Below, piece after piece: positions 1 through 5,372 of a stretch of DNA of 11,371 bases (position 1 is its first letter; every line of letters begins with the position of its first letter). Location: NCBI GenBank assembly GCA_905215445.1, contig CAJMPZ010000066.1, forward strand, positions 1-11,371. The letters run 5' to 3'. The notes below the pieces were generated by a model that saw only the letters and a list, made by a program, of their open reading frames with translations, had not been told where the DNA came from and made no database searches. This stretch comes from an uncultured bacterium. GTDB lineage: Bacteria > Actinomycetota > Coriobacteriia > Coriobacteriales > Coriobacteriaceae. The position numbers and the translations under genes are program-made.

Positions 1-8
1 ATACCAGA

Positions 9-38
9 TTCCCCTCCAGTAGAATCTGCAAAGGGGAA
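9..38. repeat. Small inverted repeat (stem-loop) at left edge
   Basis: A 7-bp perfect inverted repeat pairs TTCCCCT at 9-15 with AGGGGAA at 32-38 across a 16-nt loop. No T-run follows on either strand, so it is a poor intrinsic terminator. It is the first of three consecutive stem-loops in the gene-free stretch 1-255. Its role is unknown; it could belong to the 3' end of a gene left of the window. Confidence 0.35.
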
Positions 39-55
39 CCAGAAAATATAAATAC

Positions 56-104
56 AGTAAGCCGACGCGACAAAGGAGGCGTCCCTTTATCGCGTCGGCT
101 TACT
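56..104. terminator. Long hairpin, probable (bidirectional) terminator downstream of dut
   Basis: A perfect 15-bp stem pairs 56-70 with 90-104 (outer bases AGTAAGCC/GGCTTACT). It is extended by a second 5-bp helix, 72-76 with 84-88, after one mismatch. Read on the minus strand, the hairpin is followed by a T-rich run (GTATTTATATTTT, 43-55), which fits a terminator for the LysM gene-nrdR-dut transcript. The plus-strand flank is A-rich, so termination of a gene entering from the left is possible but less well supported. Confidence 0.55.
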
Positions 105-137
105 AGAAAAGTAAATATTATCTCAAGCGAGTAGCCG

Positions 138-240
138 CCCGCCCGGGGCTTACCTATATCGTTCCACGCGCAGTTTCGCAGCGAGCGAAGCGACGCGAGA
201 ATGTTTGAGCATGGAATGATATAGGTAAGCCCCGGGCGGG
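138..240. repeat. Large imperfect palindrome, 29-bp stem, next to the dut stop
   Basis: Arms 138-166 and 212-240 are complementary over 29 positions; the single non-Watson-Crick pair is G161 with T217, a wobble. The inner part of the stem is CTTACCTATATC-like and the outer part is GC-rich (CCCGCCCGGGG). The 45-nt loop is built from GCGA units and can fold further (TTCGC 175-179 with GCGAA 185-189; CGCG 167-170 with CGCG 194-197). It starts 15 nt after the dut stop on the minus strand but has no T-run. It could be a U-less terminator or an extragenic REP/MITE-like element. Confidence 0.6.
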
Positions 241-255
241 AGGGATACGAGCGCC

Positions 256-699
256 CTAGGCGATGCCGCTGGAGCCGAAGCCTCCTTTGCCTCGGTCGGT
301 TTCGTCTAGTTCTTCTACTTCTATGAGGTTGACCGTGGGGACTTCTTGGATGACGAGTTGGGCTATGCGGTCGCCTTTATTGATTTGAATGTTAATGGAG
401 GAATCCAGGTTGATGAGGATAACCTTGAGTTCTCCTCGGTAGTGGGCGTCGATGAGGCCCGGCGTGTTAACTATAGACAGGCCCTGCTTGATGGCCAAGC
501 CGCTGCGGGGCTGGACGAAGCCGGCGTAGCCATCGGGCAGGGCGATGGCCAGCCCCGTAGAGACCAGACGGCGTTCAAAGGGCTTCAGGACGCAGTCCTC
601 GTTGGAGCGTAGATCCAAGCCGGCATCGGTGTGATGGGCGTATTTGGGAAGCTCGACGGTGGGGTCGAGACGCTTTATGTTGACGGTAATGTTGAACAT
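256..699 (-). CDS. dut: Deoxyuridine 5'-triphosphate nucleotidohydrolase (dUTPase)
   Basis: This cytoplasmic trimeric enzyme hydrolyses dUTP to dUMP and pyrophosphate, keeping uracil out of DNA and supplying dUMP for dTMP synthesis. All five dUTPase motifs are visible in the 147-residue product: motif 1 TDAGLDLRS (24-32), motif 2 PRSGLAIKQG (64-73), motif 3 around LIDAHYRGEL (82-91, with the catalytic-type Asp84 and Tyr87), motif 4 KGDRIAQLVI (108-117) and the C-terminal flexible RGKGGFGSSG (136-145). The length is normal for the family. The ATG at 699 is preceded by AGGTGA, which overlaps the nrdR stop; only 4 nt separate the two genes, so translational coupling is likely. It is the last gene of the LysM gene-nrdR-dut group. 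Pairing with nrdR makes sense because both control dNTP pools. I see no missing residue. Confidence 0.96.
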   Translation of the reverse strand: MFNITVNIKRLDPTVELPKYAHHTDAGLDLRSNEDCVLKPFERRLVSTGLAIALPDGYAGFVQPRSGLAIKQGLSIVNTPGLIDAHYRGELKVILINLDSSINIQINKGDRIAQLVIQEVPTVNLIEVEELDETDRGKGGFGSSGIA

Positions 700-703
700 G
701 GAA

Positions 704-1147
704 TCACCTTAGCTTGTCGAGCTCTTGCAGAAACTCATCGACGTCTTTGAAATCGCGGTAGACCGAGGCAAAGCGGATGTACGCCACCTTGTCAATCTTG
801 GCCAAGCGCTTGAGCACCATGTCACCCAACTCATGGGACGTGACGGCCGTCAGTGTGCGAGAGCGCAGCTCGACCTCGATGTCGTCGATAATCTCATTGA
901 GCTTCTTAGTGTCGATATCGCGCTTGATGGTGGCGCGCATCAAGCCGACGAGCAGCTTATTGCGATCGAACCGCTGCTTGGTTCCGTCTGACTTAATGAC
1001 CTCGATTGGGTCTTCGCATCGCTCGAACGTTGTAAAGCGATAGTTACACGAGCAACATTCGCGACGGCGCTTAATGGTGTTATTTGACTCCTGCATACGA
1101 GAATCAACGACGCGGGTATGTGCCTTGCCGCATTTGGGACAGCGCAT
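704..1147 (-). CDS. nrdR: Transcriptional repressor NrdR
   Basis: NrdR senses ATP/dATP through an ATP-cone and represses ribonucleotide reductase genes by binding NrdR boxes. The 147-residue product has the N-terminal zinc ribbon (Cys3, Cys6, Cys31, Cys34) with the family signature VVDSRMQES (13-21) and RRRECCSCNYRFTTFE (27-42). An ATP-cone domain follows at about 48-138. A very good ribosome site, AGGAGG, sits 4 nt before the ATG. That ATG and part of the site lie inside one arm of a perfect 12-bp inverted repeat (1142-1153 with 1174-1185), so the start may be masked in the mRNA. The gene lies 51 nt after the LysM-protein gene and 4 nt before dut. A lexA/LysM gene/nrdR neighbourhood is also known from Mycobacterium tuberculosis (Rv2720, Rv2719c, Rv2718c). 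I see no NrdR box in the window. Confidence 0.96.
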   Translation of the reverse strand: MRCPKCGKAHTRVVDSRMQESNNTIKRRRECCSCNYRFTTFERCEDPIEVIKSDGTKQRFDRNKLLVGLMRATIKRDIDTKKLNEIIDDIEVELRSRTLTAVTSHELGDMVLKRLAKIDKVAYIRFASVYRDFKDVDEFLQELDKLR

Positions 1148-1185
1148 GGTACCTCCTCTTAAACGATAACAAGGGTACCATGCGC
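1142..1185 (-). promoter_or_regulatory. Perfect 12-bp inverted repeat covering the nrdR start codon
   Basis: GGTACCATGCGC at 1174-1185 is the exact reverse complement of GCGCATGGTACC at 1142-1153, with a 20-nt spacer. In a minus-strand transcript entering from the LysM gene, the 3' arm holds the nrdR ATG (1147-1145), its second codon and the last two G of the AGGAGG site. The folded form should hinder initiation. A role in translational control is inferred; the repeat itself is seen directly. Confidence 0.55.
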
Positions 1186-1198
1186 AGCGCGATAATGA

Positions 1199-1648
1199 TT
1201 ACGAACGAGCAGGAACCTTAAGATGCGCACCGGCGGCGAGCGAACCATGCTCCAGATGATTGACGTTACGGATCATGTCGGAAGTCTCTTGCGTGGAAAG
1301 GCCTTCGATTGGATATTCCTCGGCAAGCGACCAAAGAGAATCGCCAGTCTGAACGCGAATGGTCTCGTAAGTAATGTTGGAAACGGACTCGGCATACGCG
1401 GCGTGACGAGCGCTAAAGACCGAAGTAGCGAGGACAAAGAAGAGCGTAAGCGCAACGGCGACGGCGACAATCGTCGGAACCTTCAGGGCAACGCGGGCCG
1501 GCGCGACTACAGCCTGCTGATTGCGAGCAGGCTGTACGGTCAAAGGTTGAATGCCGGAGCGGCCACCCTGAACAACCGTAAAAGTGGGTTCTACAGGCGT
1601 CTCGAGCTTAAGGGCGAGGTTTCCCTGGACCATATTCGTTACGTTCAT
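1199..1648 (-). CDS. LysM-domain single-pass membrane protein, probable SOS cell-division inhibitor (YneA/ChiZ-like)
   Basis: This is a small protein with an N-terminal cytoplasmic region of about 57 residues rich in Gln, Val and Pro. One hydrophobic segment follows (about 58-78, VPTIVAVAVALTLFFVLA), then an extracytoplasmic LysM module (about 96-146; YETIRVQTGDSLWSLAEEYP near its start, HLKVP near its end). LysM binds peptidoglycan glycan. The gene is divergent from lexA and its promoter overlaps LexA sites, as for B. subtilis yneA and M. tuberculosis Rv2719c (ChiZ). Both are DNA-damage-induced LysM proteins that delay division. The long cytoplasmic tail resembles ChiZ more than the shorter YneA. 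Two ATGs are adjacent (1651 and 1648); GGAG is spaced 3 nt from the first and 6 nt from the second, so I prefer 1648 (149 residues). Division inhibition is inferred from context and architecture; LysM plus TM is clear. Confidence 0.82.
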   Translation of the reverse strand: MNVTNMVQGNLALKLETPVEPTFTVVQGGRSGIQPLTVQPARNQQAVVAPARVALKVPTIVAVAVALTLFFVLATSVFSARHAAYAESVSNITYETIRVQTGDSLWSLAEEYPIEGLSTQETSDMIRNVNHLEHGSLAAGAHLKVPARS

Positions 1649-1718
1649 CATGTTCTCCTCTCGCGTGTTTTGCTGAGAACAGTTTTATCAAGCCGCGCGG
1701 ACAAAAATGTCTAGCGCG

Positions 1719-1732
1719 AGAACGAATGTTCG
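1719..1732. promoter_or_regulatory. LexA box 1
   Basis: AGAACGAATGTTCG fits the Gram-positive/actinobacterial SOS palindrome CGAAC-N4-GTTCG with one mismatch at the first base; the core GAAC-N4-GTTC is perfect. It overlaps the predicted transcription start of the LysM gene. Confidence 0.75.
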
Positions 1733-1738
1733 GTTATT

Positions 1739-1766
1739 ATTATCTTCGAACAGTTGTTCCTGTCAA
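1739..1766 (-). promoter_or_regulatory. Sigma-70 promoter of the LysM-protein (YneA/ChiZ-like) gene
   Basis: On the minus strand a consensus -35 TTGACA (1766-1761) and a -10 GATAAT (1744-1739, five of six matches) are separated by 16 nt. The spacer almost exactly contains LexA box 2. The start of transcription would fall near 1732, inside LexA box 1, giving a leader of roughly 84 nt. A LexA dimer on either box should block RNA polymerase. Confidence 0.7.
1747..1760. promoter_or_regulatory. LexA box 2
   Basis: CGAACAGTTGTTCC has a perfect GAAC-N4-GTTC core; only the last base departs from the palindrome. It lies between the -35 and -10 of the minus-strand promoter. Its centre is 28 bp from that of box 1. 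Confidence 0.8.
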
Positions 1767-1774
1767 GCAAAATT

Positions 1775-1788
1775 CGAACATTTGTTTG
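1775..1788. promoter_or_regulatory. LexA box 3
   Basis: CGAACATTTGTTTG matches the B. subtilis-type consensus, where the right half may be GTTYG. It lies 23 nt before the chosen lexA start, just upstream of its ribosome site, and is the box best placed for lexA autoregulation. Its centre is 28 bp from that of box 2. Confidence 0.7.
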
Positions 1789-1811
1789 ACATGGGTAGAG
1801 AGGATGCCCTG

Positions 1812-2456
1812 ATGGCTCGCAAAATTACCAAGCGTCAGCAGCAAATTTACGACTTCATCAAGGAATATCAGCAGGAGAAGGGTTATCCGCCCAGCGTGCG
1901 CGAGATGGCTTCTGCCGTGGGCCTTTCCTCCCCCAGCACCGTGCACGCCCATCTCTCTGCCCTGGAGGCGCGCGGGCTACTCAAGCGCGATGCCACCAAA
2001 CCGCGCGCCCTGGAACTCTTTAACGAGGATGGTTCCTCTGTCTCAATTTCCAAATCTGACGAGCCCACCGCACCTCGCGGAACGGTCTCGCTACCGCTCG
2101 TTGGTCGCGTCGCGGCTGGGATTCCCATTCTGGCCGAGCAGAATATCGAAGACACGTTTACTATCCCGACCGAAATCGCCACTGATCAGGGTTCCTTTAT
2201 CCTTGAGGTGCATGGGAGCTCAATGATCAATGTCGGCATCTTCAATGGCGATTACATCATCGTCCGTGAACAAAAGAGTGCCATGAACGGCGAAATTGTC
2301 GTGGCCATGATTGATGGTTCGGCGACCGTCAAGACGTTCTACAAGGAGCAGGGGCGTGTGCGCTTGCAGCCCGAGAACGACACCATGGAACCTATCTATG
2401 CAACGAATCCCGTTATCCTGGGCAAAGTCGTCGGCTTGATGCGCCGGTTCTCGTAA
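1812..2456 (+). CDS. lexA: SOS repressor LexA (self-cleaving, S24 family)
   Basis: LexA represses the SOS regulon until RecA filaments stimulate its self-cleavage. The 214-residue product has an N-terminal winged helix (about 5-70; KRQQQIYDFIKEY, PPSVREMASAVG, STVHAHLSALEARG). The Ala102-Gly103 cleavage site lies in VGRVAAGIP, and the Ser/Lys dyad is Ser137 in HGSSM and Lys174 in TVKTFY. The reading frame is open back to an ATG at 1707, but that start would translate straight through all three LexA boxes. The ATG at 1791 lacks a ribosome site. The ATG at 1812 has GAGG 8 nt upstream and gives the usual MARKITKRQ N-terminus, so I chose it. The stop overlaps the next gene by one base (TAATG). 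Three LexA boxes lie upstream, so autoregulation is expected. No clear plus-strand -35/-10 pair was found. Confidence 0.95.
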   Translation: MARKITKRQQQIYDFIKEYQQEKGYPPSVREMASAVGLSSPSTVHAHLSALEARGLLKRDATKPRALELFNEDGSSVSISKSDEPTAPRGTVSLPLVGRVAAGIPILAEQNIEDTFTIPTEIATDQGSFILEVHGSSMINVGIFNGDYIIVREQKSAMNGEIVVAMIDGSATVKTFYKEQGRVRLQPENDTMEPIYATNPVILGKVVGLMRRFS

Positions 2457-3160
2457 TGCAAAAACGCATAACCATCTTTGATACCGTCCGCGGGTTTACG
2501 ATGATTTCTATGGCAGGTTTTCACGCTTGCTATGATCTCGCCTACCTGTACGGCTGGGATATGCCTTGGTTTACCCAGACTGTCATTCAAGACGTCTGGC
2601 GCGCCAGCATCAGCTGGGTATTTTTGTTTATCGCGGGTTGGATGTGCACGCTCTCACGCAACAATGCCAAACGAGCGGCTAAGTACGCTGCCGCAGCTTT
2701 GGTCGTCTGGATCGCAACAACGCTCGTATCGGTCGACGATTCAGTGAACTTTGGCATCATTTATTGCATGGCGGTGTGCACCGCGGTGGTTGCGTTCACC
2801 CGTCCGTTACTCCAAAAATTACCGGGCTCATGGGGCATCGCAGCGTGCCTTGTTCTTTTTGCCCTAACCTGGGGCATTCCAAAGGCGGTCTACCCACTCC
2901 CCTACCTGGCATGGCTTGGATTCCCAGGCCTGGGTTTTGTTTCGGGAGATTACTATCCGCTCATACCGTTTGCCTTTATGTACCTTACCGGCTTTTTTGC
3001 TGCCCAGGCAGCACAAGCATCAAGTCTCGAAGCGCCAGCATGGGCATACGCCAATCCTATCCCGGCGCTCGCAGTCCTGGGTCGGCATGCCTTACCGTTC
3101 TACCTGCTCCATCAGCCAGTCATTCTAGGCGTGCTAGAAATCGTTTATTCCGTACGATAG
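2456..3160 (+). CDS. DUF1624 / HGSNAT-catalytic-like multi-spanning membrane protein
   Basis: The 234-residue product is very hydrophobic, with about seven predicted membrane segments (near 11-32, 50-67, 74-92, 98-115, 125-141, 165-183 and 212-230). Family landmarks are the N-terminal FDTVRGFTMISMAGFHACYDL (8-28; His23 and Asp27), GDYYPLIPFAFMYLTGFF (164-181) and the C-terminal LGRHALPFYLLHQPVI (208-223). This pattern is that of the heparan-alpha-glucosaminide N-acetyltransferase catalytic domain (DUF1624), linked to transmembrane acetyl transfer onto sugars; the bacterial substrate is unknown. The start overlaps the lexA stop (TAATG) and there is no strong ribosome site, so translation probably depends on lexA. 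It should therefore rise during SOS induction. The last 16 nt overlap the end of convergent hflX. The family call is fairly sure, the reaction is not. Confidence 0.8.
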   Translation: MQKRITIFDTVRGFTMISMAGFHACYDLAYLYGWDMPWFTQTVIQDVWRASISWVFLFIAGWMCTLSRNNAKRAAKYAAAALVVWIATTLVSVDDSVNFGIIYCMAVCTAVVAFTRPLLQKLPGSWGIAACLVLFALTWGIPKAVYPLPYLAWLGFPGLGFVSGDYYPLIPFAFMYLTGFFAAQAAQASSLEAPAWAYANPIPALAVLGRHALPFYLLHQPVILGVLEIVYSVR

Positions 3161-4434
3161 CGCTCGAGCCGCGGTGCAATACGAGCCGGCAGTTTCGCCA
3201 CAATGCGAACGCCGTCCTCGAGATATTCCTCATGCAGAAGGGTTCCCTGCTCATGCACCAGCGTGATGAGAGCGCCCTCACGATACGGGATATCAGCGGA
3301 GAGCAACACATCGGTGGCAGCTGCCTCGCGAGCAATCCGGTCGACGAGATCGTCGAGCCCCTCGCCCGTTTGGGCCGAGAATAGAACGGCCTCCGGATAG
3401 CGACGACGGAAACTCAATCGATTGACGCTATCGAGAAGATCGATTTTATTGAACACCGTAAGCGTTAAACGCTCTCCGGCGCCGATCTCATCAAGCACGC
3501 GGTCGACAGCCTCCAGCTGCCGCTCATAATCCTCGTCAGACGCATCTACGACTTTGAGAATTAGATCGGCACCCAACACCTCGGAAAGCGTCGATTTAAA
3601 GGCATCGACCAGACCATGCGGCAGTTTTTGAATAAAGCCGACGGTATCGGTAATCGTCATGCCGCGACCGCCGGGCAGGCGATACGAGCGCGTCGTCGGA
3701 TCGAGCGTAGCAAACAGCTTGTCCTGCGAAAGTACCGTAGAGCCGGTCAGACGATTGAGCAACGTCGATTTACCGGCATTGGTATAACCGGCTAACGCGA
3801 CGCGAAACGCCGGTGACTCAATGCGGCTCTTGGATTGAACATCGCGGCGCTGTTCAACCTGCTTGAGCTCACGACGAAGCGCAGCGATCTTATTACGAAT
3901 GAGGCGACGGTCGACCTCGAGCTGACTTTCGCCCTGACCAAAACGTGAGCCGATGCCGCCGCGCGTCTGCTCCTTGGCGAGATGGCTCCACATGCCACGC
4001 AGGCGAGGCAACAAATATTGAAGCTGTGCCAGCTGTACCTGCAGGCGTCCCTCACGCGTCTGAGCATGCAGGCCAAAGATATCCAGGATCAGTGCTGTAC
4101 GATCGATAATCTTTACCGGCTCGCCCACGGCTTTCTCCAAATAGGATTGCTGCGAGGGGGTCAGGTCGTCGTCAAAAATAACGACATCGGCGTCCATGCG
4201 ATGCACCAGGCCGCACAGCTCTTCAACCTTACCGGAACCGATAAACGATTTAGGATACGGCTTTACCAAACGCTGCGACAAACGTGCCACGCACTGGGCA
4301 CCAGCTGTGTGGGCAAGACGCTCCAGCTCATCAAGCGAGCGATCGTGTGGCCATGCATTGTCGCGCCACTCAACACCAACTAAAATGGCACGCTCGGGCT
4401 CGGGTGCCGTGGGAACAAGGGGGAAACGGGCCAT
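3145..4434 (-). CDS. hflX: GTPase HflX, ribosome-splitting/rescue factor
   Basis: HflX binds stalled 70S ribosomes and 50S subunits and splits them, notably under stress. The 429-residue product has the HflX N-terminal domain (RLVKPYPKSFIGSGKVEEL, 55-73; DDDLTPSQQ, 88-96). A basic helical linker follows (RGGIGSRFGQGESQLEVDRR, 158-177). The GTPase domain has G1 GYTNAGKST (216-224), a G2 region near TLDPTTR (243-249), G3 DTVGF (263-267), G4 NKID (329-332) and G5 SAQTGEG (353-359). A C-terminal domain of about 50 residues ends in RLERYRTE. The start codon overlaps the miaA stop (TAATG), with GAGG 7 nt upstream inside miaA. It closes the rny-to-hflX block. miaA next to hflX is also seen in other bacteria. 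There is no room for its own terminator before the convergent neighbour. Confidence 0.96.
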   Translation of the reverse strand: MARFPLVPTAPEPERAILVGVEWRDNAWPHDRSLDELERLAHTAGAQCVARLSQRLVKPYPKSFIGSGKVEELCGLVHRMDADVVIFDDDLTPSQQSYLEKAVGEPVKIIDRTALILDIFGLHAQTREGRLQVQLAQLQYLLPRLRGMWSHLAKEQTRGGIGSRFGQGESQLEVDRRLIRNKIAALRRELKQVEQRRDVQSKSRIESPAFRVALAGYTNAGKSTLLNRLTGSTVLSQDKLFATLDPTTRSYRLPGGRGMTITDTVGFIQKLPHGLVDAFKSTLSEVLGADLILKVVDASDEDYERQLEAVDRVLDEIGAGERLTLTVFNKIDLLDSVNRLSFRRRYPEAVLFSAQTGEGLDDLVDRIAREAAATDVLLSADIPYREGALITLVHEQGTLLHEEYLEDGVRIVAKLPARIAPRLERYRTE

Positions 4435-5372
4435 TAGGCAGCCTCAATACGATGCAGGATATCCTCAACGACCTCATCGATCGTACATTCATCCATATCA
4501 AACCACACGATACGGTCATCGCGCTTAAACCACGAAAGCTGACGCTTGGCATAACGACGCGAACGCATCTTAATGAGTTCGCGGGCCTCATCCATGCTCA
4601 TCATGCCATTGAAAGCATCGATGATCTCTTTATAACCAATTGCCTGCATCGACGTCAGGGCATCTCCCAGCCCTTGGTCCATAAGACCACGGACCTCATC
4701 GACAAGACCCTGCTCAAACATCAGATCGACGCGCAGATTAATGCGCTCGTAGAGCACCTCGCGATTACGCGTCAAACCAAACCATAGGGCATGATAATGC
4801 TCGTGCGGAACACTAAACTGACTTTTTTGCTGTGCATAGGAGATACCATCATCATTCATCTCGAGCGCACGAATCACACGGCGCACGTTATGGGGATGAA
4901 TAACAGCAGCCGATTCTGGATCGCGCTCGGCAAGCAAGGCATGCAGTTCTTCCTCGCCAATACGCTCGGCAAGCTCCTGATAGCCCGCACGGCGATCGTC
5001 CTCAAGTTCTCCCGAGGGAAAGTCCATCTCATCGAGGGCGGCCTTGAGATACAGGCCCGTACCCCCGCAAAACACCGGAAGACGTCCTGACCCGAGCAGG
5101 CGCTCAACATGCGCGCGAGCGTCGGCCTGGTAAAGCGCTGCAGAGTACGCTACGCCCGGCTCTACGATGTCAACGAGACGCAGGGGCGCCGTGCACTCAT
5201 CGGGCGTCATCTTTGCGGTGCCGATATCCATACCGCGATAGATTTGCATCGCATCACACGAAAGCACTTCAGACGAAAGGCGAGCGGCCAAACGGTCAGC
5301 GACGTCACTTTTACCAACCGCAGTCGGACCGACAATCGCAACGGCGGAAAGACCTGCCCCGGGAGAAATCAT
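4434..5372 (-). CDS. miaA: tRNA dimethylallyltransferase MiaA
   Basis: MiaA transfers a dimethylallyl group from DMAPP to N6 of A37 in tRNAs reading UNN codons, producing i6A37, the substrate of MiaB encoded just upstream. The 312-residue product has the P-loop GPTAVGKS (15-22) and SCDAMQIYRGMDIGTAK (38-54; Asp40 is the usual general base). It also has GGTGLYLKA (103-111), HNVRRVIRALE (161-171), the SMQAIGYKEI helix (241-250) and YAKRQLSWFKRD (274-285). Length and motif order are normal. The ATG overlaps the miaB stop (TAATG), and its own stop overlaps hflX in the same way. GGTGAG about 8 nt before the ATG can serve as ribosome site. The tight coupling suggests a fixed ratio with MiaB. Confidence 0.97.
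   Translation of the reverse strand: MISPGAGLSAVAIVGPTAVGKSDVADRLAARLSSEVLSCDAMQIYRGMDIGTAKMTPDECTAPLRLVDIVEPGVAYSAALYQADARAHVERLLGSGRLPVFCGGTGLYLKAALDEMDFPSGELEDDRRAGYQELAERIGEEELHALLAERDPESAAVIHPHNVRRVIRALEMNDDGISYAQQKSQFSVPHEHYHALWFGLTRNREVLYERINLRVDLMFEQGLVDEVRGLMDQGLGDALTSMQAIGYKEIIDAFNGMMSMDEARELIKMRSRRYAKRQLSWFKRDDRIVWFDMDECTIDEVVEDILHRIEAA

Noticed and set aside
1671..1690. A fourth LexA-like site near GAACAGTTTTAT.
   Set aside because: Only the left half (GAAC) is present; the right half does not match GTTC.
1223..1714. A 163-codon plus-strand frame opposite the LysM gene.
   Set aside because: It is antisense to a gene with clear TM and LysM features and a promoter; its translation is low-complexity, Arg/Gly/Asn rich.
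1707..1811. A longer lexA N-terminus starting at the ATG at 1707.
   Set aside because: It would translate across all three LexA boxes and the divergent promoter, lacks a ribosome site, and adds residues foreign to LexA.
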